From positions 7,391-19,080 of the forward strand of contig JAJQGZ010000059.1 of the NCBI GenBank assembly GCA_021200075.1: a stretch of 11,690 nt of DNA, written 5' to 3'. Below the pieces are notes generated by a model that was not told the origin of the DNA, made no database searches, and saw only the letters and a program-made list of their open reading frames with translations. Shown here in pieces: positions 1 through 5,489 of the stretch. Positions within the stretch are counted from its first letter, which is position 1. Every line of letters starts with the position of its first letter. The position numbers and the translations under genes are program-made. This stretch comes from Clostridiales bacterium (GTDB lineage Bacteria; Bacillota; Clostridia; Oscillospirales; Acutalibacteraceae).

Positions 1-67
1 ATTTTTATCAAAAAATGTAAAAAATATCAGTTTGATTAAAACTTTTCAAAAATTAACATTATTTTTG

Positions 68-96
68 TTGACTATTTATAAAAGTTGTAGTAAAAT
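68..96 (+). promoter_or_regulatory. Sigma-A-type promoter of the sigma factor gene
   Basis: A -35 box TTGACT (68-73) and a -10 box TAAAAT (91-96) are separated by exactly 17 bases. The predicted transcription start is near 102-104, giving a leader of only about 14 bases before the ATG at 117. This placement argues against GTG 102 as the start codon. The upstream 1-67 is AT-rich and no other signal was seen in it. Confidence 0.75.
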
Positions 97-116
97 ATTT
101 AGTGGTGAAAGGAATT

Positions 117-701
117 ATGTCAAAAGCAGATACCGAATTAAAAGATGACGCAATTCTTTTGTATGCACAATCCGGCAGTAACAGATACATCGAGGAGCTT
201 ATTAAAAAATATCCTCTGCTCGTTAAAGCAATTGCCGGCGGATACAGCGACACCCCTGCCGAGTCTGACGACTTGATTCAAGACGGAATGATCGGTCTTC
301 TCGCCGCAATTAAATCATACGATGGGAATAAGGGCGCTTCTTTTAAAACTTATGCCGGAGTTTGCATTGACAATTCAATACAGACTTCGATTAGAAAATT
401 TCACCGACAAAAGGATATTACCTTAAACAGCATTGTTGAATATAGGGACGAGGAGCTTCCCTCTCACCGTGTCAACATAAGTGCCGAGGATACTTTTATT
501 GCTAAGGAAAGCGTTTATATACTTAACAAAACGCTTGATGAAAATCTTTCTGATTTTGAAAACGAAGTCCTGCGACTGCACATCGTCGGATGCAGTTACA
601 GTAAAATCGCAAAAAAACTGTGCAAATCACCTAAAGCGGTAGACAACGCTTTACAGCGTATCCGCAAAAAACTGGCTTCGATCAAATTGCGTGATACATA
701 A
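117..701 (+). CDS. sigH: RNA polymerase sigma-70 family factor, SigH-like
   Basis: This protein would bind core RNA polymerase and direct it to alternative promoters; SigH in Firmicutes controls entry into sporulation and stationary phase. The 194-residue product has a region 2 (about residues 20-95, with DLIQDGMIGLLAAIKSYD and the FKTYAGVCIDNSI helix). It then has a RQKDITLNS linker like that of SigH and a region 4 helix-turn-helix (about 140-190, ending DNALQRIRKKL, very close to the SigH signature). The absence of a long region 1/3 fits a small sporulation-type sigma factor; it is somewhat shorter than the roughly 218 residues of Bacillus SigH. ATG 117 is chosen over the in-frame GTG 102 because the promoter places the mRNA start at about 102-104, and GGTGA at 104-108 is a spaced ribosome-binding site. 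The exact paralogue is uncertain, since Clostridia can carry several SigH-like factors. Confidence 0.85.
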   Translation: MSKADTELKDDAILLYAQSGSNRYIEELIKKYPLLVKAIAGGYSDTPAESDDLIQDGMIGLLAAIKSYDGNKGASFKTYAGVCIDNSIQTSIRKFHRQKDITLNSIVEYRDEELPSHRVNISAEDTFIAKESVYILNKTLDENLSDFENEVLRLHIVGCSYSKIAKKLCKSPKAVDNALQRIRKKLASIKLRDT

Positions 702-702
702 T

Positions 703-728
703 TCAAGCCGTCTAAATACAGACCTTGA
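703..728 (+). other. Intergenic hairpin between sigma factor and zinc protein genes
   Basis: TCAAG (703-707) pairs with CTTGA (724-728) and GTCT (710-713) pairs with AGAC (720-723), leaving a two-base CC bulge and a six-base loop. No T run follows, so it is not a classical terminator. It could stabilise or process the mRNA, or be chance. The downstream gene has its own ribosome-binding site (GAGGT 756-760), so co-transcription is plausible. Confidence 0.3.
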
Positions 729-768
729 TTATTAATCCGACGAAATATTTTCGAAGAGGTATCTAAAA

Positions 769-1047
769 ATGGCGTACGAGGACAAAACATTAGTTTGCAA
801 AGATTGTGGAAAAGAATTTCTTTTCTCTGCCGAGGAACAGGCGTTTTATGACGAAAAAGGATTTCTTAACGAACCGCTCAGGTGCAAGGAGTGCCGTGAC
901 AAGAAAAAGAAAAGCCGCCGTGAATATCACGATGTAGTTTGTGCTTCCTGCGATGCAGCTTGTCAGGTTCCGTTTGCTCCGGCCGGTGACAGACCGGTAT
1001 ACTGCAGCGAATGCTTTTCCAAAATCCAGGAGGAAAGAGGTTATTAA
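769..1047 (+). CDS. Small zinc-ribbon domain protein (two Cys4 knuckles)
   Basis: This is a 92-residue protein of unknown function with two CxxC...CxxC zinc-binding units: C10/C13 with C39/C42, and C58/C61 with C79/C82. A very basic linker (about residues 43-51, RDKKKKSRR) separates them. It resembles the zinc-ribbon (zf-trcl) proteins common in Clostridia; each Cys quartet should bind one structural zinc ion, and the basic linker could contact nucleic acid. GAGGT at 756-760 lies 8 bases before the ATG. It follows the sigma factor gene by 67 bases on the same strand with no obvious promoter in between, so a shared transcript is likely. A direct link to sigma factor function is only inferred from position. 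Confidence 0.8.
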   Translation: MAYEDKTLVCKDCGKEFLFSAEEQAFYDEKGFLNEPLRCKECRDKKKKSRREYHDVVCASCDAACQVPFAPAGDRPVYCSECFSKIQEERGY

Positions 1048-1071
1048 TTCCTTTCCTTTAAATATTGGGTA

Positions 1072-1109
1072 AGCACAAAAGAATTGACTAAGTGCACTTC
1101 TTTTGTGCT
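1072..1109 (+). other. Inverted repeat downstream of the zinc-ribbon gene
   Basis: A perfect 12-bp stem (1072-1083 with 1098-1109; arms AGCACAAAAGAA and TTCTTTTGTGCT) encloses a 14-base loop. The ten-base palindrome AAGTGCACTT (1090-1099) overlaps the loop and the start of the right arm. It lies just after the zinc-ribbon stop codon but has no following T run, so it is a poor intrinsic terminator. It may be a protein-binding operator, an mRNA 3' stabiliser or a relic. Confidence 0.45.
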
Positions 1110-1151
1110 ATCTAAATATATTTATAAAAAGGAATATCAGCTATACTCTAC

Positions 1152-1196
1152 ATTAAAAGCCGACAGTCAAAACTAATCAGACTGTCGGCTTTTAAT
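1152..1196. terminator. Bidirectional intrinsic terminator between convergent genes
   Basis: A perfect 17-bp inverted repeat (1152-1168 with 1180-1196, GC-rich core GCCGACAGTC) encloses an 11-base loop. The arms start and end in ATTAAAA/TTTTAAT, giving a T tract on both strands. It sits between the + strand zinc-ribbon gene and the 3' end of the - strand acyltransferase gene, so it can terminate both. Confidence 0.9.
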
Positions 1197-1214
1197 ATCT
1201 TCAGCTATTATCTT

Positions 1215-2135
1215 TTACTTCCAACTTTGAATTACTTGCGGATTTTCAAATATCTCATCAAGCTTTCTCAAAAACGGAACTACATCGCCGTAATCAAGCG
1301 CACGGTGGTCAATTGCAATTGTGAGAGGTATAATCATCCTTACTTCAATTGCATCATTACCGTTTTCATCTTTTACGACCGTCGGTCTTTTCTGTGCGGC
1401 ATTAACTGCAAATGCAGTTGTCTGCGGTGGGATTATCTCAAGCAAAGTACATTCGCCCTTTTGTTCCCTGTAAATTGAACCGAGGTTTGAAATTGTTGTT
1501 GTCCCCTGCTCTATATCGTGCTTGGTAAGGCGCTTTGTTGTCGGAATAGAATAGTAATCCTTTTTAGCCTGACCGCTGAGAGTTTTTACCTTATGCTTGC
1601 CTGTTTTTGAACCGTAAAGCCTGCGGATTGCCTGCAGTACTTTACCCTGCTTCAAGCCTGTGAGAGTATTGTCGAGCGAAGCCTCAAACATTACTTGATT
1701 CATATCCGAACCTTTTATTCTTTCAATAGTGTTGTTGATAGCTTCTGTCATTTCCGTTAATGACTTATCGCCCATATCGTACATATTGACTGTCATCATT
1801 TCACCGGTCGGAAGAACCATAGGCATTGAAACATCAATATTGTCATAATATTTAAGACGTCCTCTTACAAGCTTTCTGTTAAATTCAAGATGAGTATTCA
1901 TCTTGGGCGCAGCTTTGAGACCCTCGCAAATAATTTTAATCATAACGGTGTTAATCGTTGTTTTTTTTGTTTTATCGGTGAAATCCGCATTAAGCTTTTT
2001 GCATTCCTTTAAAAGCTCTGTTGCGTCTGCATTGTATGTCATTGTCGCATGAGGAATCGTTTCCCAGCTTTCCAATGTCATATTGGAAACAATCTTCCTT
2101 GCAATACCAAAATGTTCTTCTTTTACTAACGCCAT
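1215..2135 (-). CDS. Stand-alone 2-oxoacid dehydrogenase E2-type acyltransferase
   Basis: The product (306 residues) matches the catalytic domain of dihydrolipoamide acyltransferases (E2, related to chloramphenicol acetyltransferase), which move an acyl group between lipoyl groups and CoA. Family marks are TTTISNLGS (212-220), the PTTAFAV-like strand equivalent at PPQTTAFAV (236-244), and the catalytic AIDHRALD, where H277 and D281 keep the usual His-x3-Asp spacing. The residue after the Asp is Tyr (DYGD), where most E2s have DG. There is no lipoyl domain and no E1/E3-binding domain, and a basic insertion lies at about 163-205. No E1 or E3 gene lies nearby, so the substrate is unknown; use of a free acyl-CoA is inferred. 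AAGGA (2146-2150) is 10 bases before the ATG. The CoA-transferase relic lies just upstream on the same strand. Confidence 0.8.
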   Translation of the reverse strand: MALVKEEHFGIARKIVSNMTLESWETIPHATMTYNADATELLKECKKLNADFTDKTKKTTINTVMIKIICEGLKAAPKMNTHLEFNRKLVRGRLKYYDNIDVSMPMVLPTGEMMTVNMYDMGDKSLTEMTEAINNTIERIKGSDMNQVMFEASLDNTLTGLKQGKVLQAIRRLYGSKTGKHKVKTLSGQAKKDYYSIPTTKRLTKHDIEQGTTTISNLGSIYREQKGECTLLEIIPPQTTAFAVNAAQKRPTVVKDENGNDAIEVRMIIPLTIAIDHRALDYGDVVPFLRKLDEIFENPQVIQSWK

Positions 2136-2159
2136 ATATTTGTTTTCCTTGTTTACTTA

Positions 2160-2189
2160 CTTTTACTTATTTATTGATAACCTGTACAA
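2160..2189 (-). promoter_or_regulatory. Possible promoter of the E2-type acyltransferase gene
   Basis: Read on the - strand, TTGTAC (2184-2189) and TAAAAG (2160-2165) are 18 bases apart and would start transcription near 2153, just before the ribosome-binding site. A near-repeat, TG(T/C)ACAAGAATT, occurs at 2183-2194 and 2208-2219, overlapping and just upstream of the -35. Both boxes are imperfect. Confidence 0.35.
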
Positions 2190-2217
2190 GAATTTTTATT
2201 TAAATACTGCACAAGAA

Positions 2218-2382
2218 TTATAACATAATGTTCTCAGTCGGTGAGTTTTTCGGACTTGACGAAAGTTTACTTTTTATATCGCCAATTATTTGCTCTTTTG
2301 CTGCTGCATATTGCTCTTTAATCCCATCCTTGACTACCGAATACTGTTCTTTAAGCTTCGTCCTTAGAAAACGGCTCTTCAT
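2218..2382 (-). CDS. Possible small helical ORF overlapping the CoA-transferase 3' end
   Basis: A 54-codon frame starting at ATG 2382 overlaps the last 32 bases of the CoA-transferase relic in another frame. Its predicted product is highly charged and helix-like, with a repeated KEQY/AKEQ pattern (LKEQYSVVKDGIKEQYAAAK) and a Ser/Pro-rich tail. No ribosome-binding site is visible before ATG 2382 or the in-frame ATG 2397. It may be a real small gene, a tail of a neighbouring gene after a frame change, or chance. Confidence 0.2.
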   Translation of the reverse strand: MKSRFLRTKLKEQYSVVKDGIKEQYAAAKEQIIGDIKSKLSSSPKNSPTENIML

Positions 2383-3668
2383 TAAAGCGTTTAACATATT
2401 CAACAATCAAATGCGGTCTGAACTTAGGGTCGGCTATTTTAATAAGAGTCTTTGCCCTTTCCTTAAGAGTTTTGCCCTTTAACTGAGCTATTCCGTATTC
2501 TGTCACAACATAGTTGACATCATTCCTCGGAGTAATTACGACACTTCCCTCGGTGACAATCGGAACTATCCTCGATACCAAGCCTTTTTTTGGCGGTTGA
2601 CGGCATTGCGATAATTGACCTGCCGCCTTTGCTCATTGTTGCGCCACGGACAAAATCCACCTGATCGCCGACAGCCGAATATTGATTAAGACCGACTGTA
2701 TCGGAAACGACCTGACCGAGCAAATCAATCTGAATACAGGAATTTATCGAGACCATATTATCGTTTTTGGCGATTTCTATCGGATTATTAACATAATCAA
2801 TCGGATGAAGTTCAACAGACGGATTATTATTAATATAGTCATTGAGCTTTTTAGAGCCGAATGCTGCGCCGAGTACTGTTCTGCCCTTATTCGTTTGTTT
2901 TCTTTTATTATTGATAATTCCGGCTTCAAGCAAATCGACAACTCCGTCTCCGACAAGCTCACTGTGCAGACCAAGGTCTTTCTTATCCCAGAGCTGTGCG
3001 CAAACGGCATTCGGAATGCCGCCGATACCGAGCTATAAGCAGTCACCGTCGTGAATCAGAGAGGCGCAATTTTTACCTATTTTCATTTCCGTTTCGGTAA
3101 TATCAACGCTCTTAATTTCCGGAAGTTCCTCATCACATTCAACAAAATATGTAAAATCTCTTACATGCTTAATACTGTTGCCGAATGTTCTGGGCATATA
3201 TTTATTTACCTGAGCTATAACTACCTCACAGTAATCCGTGGTACCCTTTATGTAATCAATGGTTGTACCGAATAAAACATAGCCGTGCTCGTCAGGCGGA
3301 GACACCATACAAATACTTACACGAGGGCAAATATAATTTTGAATAATATCCGGTATCTTATAAAAATGGGAAGTGGTAAACTCACTTACGCCGCTTGAAA
3401 TCGCTTTTCTGTTGCTTTGGGAAGCAAAAAGGCAATTAAGTGTAAAATGCCCTTTCATTTCCGGACGGCACCAGGGCGAATCACCGAGAGTAAGCATATT
3501 TACAATCTCAACATTATGATAACTCTCATAATTATTGACAAGAGCTTTCTCTATCCCGAACGGCTCGCCGCAGGCAAACCCGGTTACTACCTTGTCATTA
3601 TCGTGTATCGCTTTTATTGCCTCTTCGGCTGTAACAAGCTTACTGCGGTATACATCTCTCTAGTCCAT
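2351..3668 (-). pseudogene. Disrupted acetyl-CoA hydrolase/CoA-transferase (4-hydroxybutyrate or butyryl-CoA type)
   Basis: Conceptual translation follows the roughly 438-residue family that swaps CoA between acetate and acyl-CoA, as 4-hydroxybutyrate CoA-transferase does. Recognisable blocks are YRSKLVTAEEA near the start, MLTLGD, CMVSPPDEHGYV, NCASLIHDGD, LGIGGIPNAV, then HSEL with the presumed catalytic Glu at codon 237. These are followed by VDFVRGATMSKGGRSIIAMP, NDVNYVVTEYGIAQLKG and a normal C-terminus. Three lesions interrupt it. Codon 3 is TAG (3660-3662), where relatives have Trp (MDW). Codon 212 is TAG (3033-3035), where relatives have Gln (LQLGIG). A run of seven A on the coding strand (2585-2591) shifts the frame by one base; six A would restore STAKKGLVSRI. 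The start ATG (3668) has AAGGGG (3678-3683) nine bases upstream and a strong promoter. Gene decay is the simplest reading; sequencing error at the A run is possible. Confidence 0.85.
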
Positions 3669-3719
3669 ATTAATTTACCCCTTGAAATTTATGAAACGGT
3701 TAATCATCATATCATTAAT

Positions 3720-3749
3720 ATAATACATCAATTTGTAATACTTTGTCAA
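3720..3749 (-). promoter_or_regulatory. Strong sigma-A-type promoter of the CoA-transferase relic
   Basis: On the - strand TTGACA (3744-3749) and TATTAT (3720-3725) are 18 bases apart. Transcription would begin near 3713, about 45 bases before the ATG at 3668. The rest of 3669-3813 is very AT-rich; a weak AATTTGTT/AACAAATT inverted repeat (about 3752-3779) after the maturase stop could act as a poor terminator. Confidence 0.7.
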
Positions 3750-3813
3750 TGAATTTGTTGATAAATTAATAAACAAATTATTTTATAAATCTATAAATTA
3801 ATATATTTTAATA

Positions 3814-5199
3814 CTAAACTTTCAAATTTTCTTCCACCTCGGCAACCTTGAGCATTATCGCACATTCAATTCTTTTGCGGTGAAGCTCGCAGCCGAGAGA
3901 GAATATTCCGTCAACGCTTCCGCATGAATGGTATGCATTTGCCGCACATCCTCCGGAGCAGTAAAGCTTTGTAAAGCAGTCCCTGCATTCTGCGTGAGAA
4001 TAGACATTGCAATTTTCAAACTGATTTAAAATCTCTTTATTTACAATGCCGTTGTAAATATCTCCAAGCAGGAAATTTTCGTCACCGACAAATTGATGAC
4101 ACGGATACAGTTCACCGTCAGGCGTTACGGCAAGATATTCCGTACCCACTCCGCAGCCGGATACACGCTTAACTATACATGGCCCCGAATCAAGGTCTAT
4201 CATATAGTGGTAAAAAGTAAATCCGTTGCCTTTTTTGTAACGATTAAGCATCTCGTTTGCAAGTATTTGATACTGCTCTTTAAGAATAGGAATATCATCC
4301 TGCGTAAGTGCATAATCTTCGGCAGGATCGCACACAACGGGTTCAACGGAAAGTTCTTTAAAACCGAGGTTTGCCATATGAATGATATCGTTTGAAAAAT
4401 CAAGGTTATTATGGGTATATGTACCTCTTATATAATAATCCTTTTGCCCCCTTGCGTCGGCAAATTTAAGGAATTTATCCTTAATCAAATCATAAGATTC
4501 GGCACCGTTTTTTGACACTCTCATCTTATCGTTGACTTCTTTTCTTCCGTCAAGAGATAAAACGACATTGCCCATTTCTTTATTGCAAAAATCAATTACA
4601 TCGTCATTTATTAAAAGTCCGTTTGTTGTAAGCGTAAAGCGAAAATTTTTATTATATTTACCCTCAAGGCTTCTGCCATATTCAACCAGCTTTTTGCAAA
4701 CTTCCCAATTAAGTAAAGGTTCACCGCCGAAAAAATCAACCTCTAAATTCTTCCTCGTACCGCTGTTTTCAACAAGAAAATCAATTGCTCTTTTTCCCGT
4801 TTCAAGCGACATAAGCCCTTTCGGACCGTCATACTCCCCTTTGCCGGCAAAGCAGTATTTACAGGCAAGATTGCAGTCGTGAGCCACATGAAGACAAAGC
4901 GCTTTTAATACGCCCTGTCTCCTTTTAAAATCACCGGCATATTCTTCAAAGTTATCCTCGGCAAACAGCCTGCCGTCGGCTTTCAGCGACTTAATATCTT
5001 CAAAACAAATGTCAATATCATCGGCAGTAACATCGGGATCGTTTTTATATTTTTCAAGGATATATGACTTAATATAATCCTCGCTGTTATTTTCATACAT
5101 AGATATAATATCAAAGGTCGCCTCGTCAACGGAGTGTACGCAACCGCTGTTTTGGTCGAGAATTATATTATATCCGTTCATTTTATATGCGTGTATCAT
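3814..5199 (-). CDS. scfB: SCIFF peptide maturase, radical SAM/SPASM thioether-forming enzyme
   Basis: This cytosolic iron-sulfur enzyme would install Cys thioether cross-links in the SCIFF ranthipeptide encoded just upstream. The 461-residue product starts with a leader-binding region (about 1-90, MIHAYKMNGYNIILD typical of SCIFF maturases). The radical SAM core follows, with the C109-x3-C113-x2-C116 cluster motif (CNLACKYC) and FFGGEP (157-161) for SAM binding. A C-terminal SPASM region holds the auxiliary-cluster cysteines: C349, C367, C405, C408, C414, C418, C426, C437 and C446. Length and motifs match the family and no key residue is missing. GGAG (5205-5208) lies 5 bases before ATG 5199. 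It is separated from scfA by 69 bases containing a hairpin, so it is probably transcribed by read-through from the scfA promoter. The stop is TAG, followed two codons later by TAA. Confidence 0.95.
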   Translation of the reverse strand: MIHAYKMNGYNIILDQNSGCVHSVDEATFDIISMYENNSEDYIKSYILEKYKNDPDVTADDIDICFEDIKSLKADGRLFAEDNFEEYAGDFKRRQGVLKALCLHVAHDCNLACKYCFAGKGEYDGPKGLMSLETGKRAIDFLVENSGTRKNLEVDFFGGEPLLNWEVCKKLVEYGRSLEGKYNKNFRFTLTTNGLLINDDVIDFCNKEMGNVVLSLDGRKEVNDKMRVSKNGAESYDLIKDKFLKFADARGQKDYYIRGTYTHNNLDFSNDIIHMANLGFKELSVEPVVCDPAEDYALTQDDIPILKEQYQILANEMLNRYKKGNGFTFYHYMIDLDSGPCIVKRVSGCGVGTEYLAVTPDGELYPCHQFVGDENFLLGDIYNGIVNKEILNQFENCNVYSHAECRDCFTKLYCSGGCAANAYHSCGSVDGIFSLGCELHRKRIECAIMLKVAEVEENLKV

Positions 5200-5215
5200 A
5201 ATTACTCCAAAACTG

Positions 5216-5246
5216 AAAGGCGGGAGTATATATTACACCCGCCTTT
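5216..5246 (-). terminator. Attenuator-like hairpin between scfA and scfB
   Basis: A perfect 9-bp stem (5216-5224 with 5238-5246, core GGCGGG/CCCGCC) has a 13-base AT-rich loop. On the - strand it is followed by TCAGTTTTGGAG, an interrupted T run overlapping the scfB leader. It would let most transcripts stop after the precursor gene while some continue into the maturase gene, a common arrangement for peptide/modifying-enzyme pairs. Confidence 0.65.
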
Positions 5247-5268
5247 ATGCTTTTAATTTAGTGCAGAA

Positions 5269-5415
5269 TTATTTTTTGAGTTGCTCACACTTCTGGTTTG
5301 CAACGGAACAGGATGTCTTGCTTGCCGACTGGCAAGAGGTCTGACATTCACCGCAGCCGCCTTTTTTAGCCGACTCGCAAAGATTGCGTGAACTTAATGT
5401 GTTAATTCTTTTCAA
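5269..5415 (-). CDS. scfA: SCIFF ranthipeptide precursor (six Cys in about 45 residues)
   Basis: A 48-residue precursor whose C-terminal core reads CGECQTSCQSASKTSC then SVANQKCEQ, unmistakably of the SCIFF family. The N-terminal part (about 1-20, MKRINTLSSRNL) is the leader that the maturase would recognise. Cysteines are at 13, 21, 24, 28, 36 and 43, so there are six. Compared with the usual pattern, the Cys expected at 32 is Ser (AGC) and the Thr expected at 37 is also Ser (TCC), while Cys 13 in the leader is additional. The start is TTG at 5413-5415, chosen because AGAGGTG (5422-5428) sits 6 bases upstream; the in-frame GTG at 5422-5424 is inside that ribosome-binding site. It has its own strong promoter and is followed by the maturase gene. 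Confidence 0.92.
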   Translation of the reverse strand: MKRINTLSSRNLCESAKKGGCGECQTSCQSASKTSCSVANQKCEQLKK

Positions 5416-5421
5416 AAAGAA

Positions 5422-5428
5422 CACCTCT
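5422..5428 (-). promoter_or_regulatory. Ribosome-binding site fixing the scfA TTG start
   Basis: The sequence AGAGGTG on the - strand is 6 bases before TTG 5415, which makes the TTG the start and rules out the GTG inside the site. Confidence 0.75.
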
Positions 5429-5460
5429 TTCTAAAATTGATTTAATTATGTGATATATGT

Positions 5461-5489
5461 ATTTTACATTAATATTATTTCTTTGTCAA
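5461..5489 (-). promoter_or_regulatory. Promoter of scfA inside the 3' end of the decarboxylase gene
   Basis: On the - strand a consensus -35 TTGACA (5484-5489) and TAAAAT (5461-5466) are 17 bases apart. The -35 lies within the last codons of the decarboxylase gene and the spacer contains its stop codon (5475-5477). Transcription should begin near 5454, leaving a leader of about 38 bases. Confidence 0.8.

Noticed and set aside
102..116. GTG start giving five extra N-terminal residues for the sigma factor
   Set aside because: The promoter at 68-96 puts the transcript start at about 102-104, and the GGTGA at 104-108 is better used as the ribosome-binding site for ATG 117.
1084..1114. Possible promoter TTGACT...TATCTA in the post-zinc-ribbon hairpin
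   Set aside because: The spacing is 19 bases, the -10 is weak, and the + strand downstream runs straight into the terminator with no gene.
2682..3038. Long open frames on the + strand across the CoA-transferase relic, and another - strand frame at 2777-3046
   Set aside because: They are shadows of the CoA-transferase frame, with no ribosome-binding site and no recognisable protein sequence.
4093..4395. + strand frames inside scfB (also 4532-4882)
   Set aside because: They are antisense shadows of a clearly recognised radical SAM gene.
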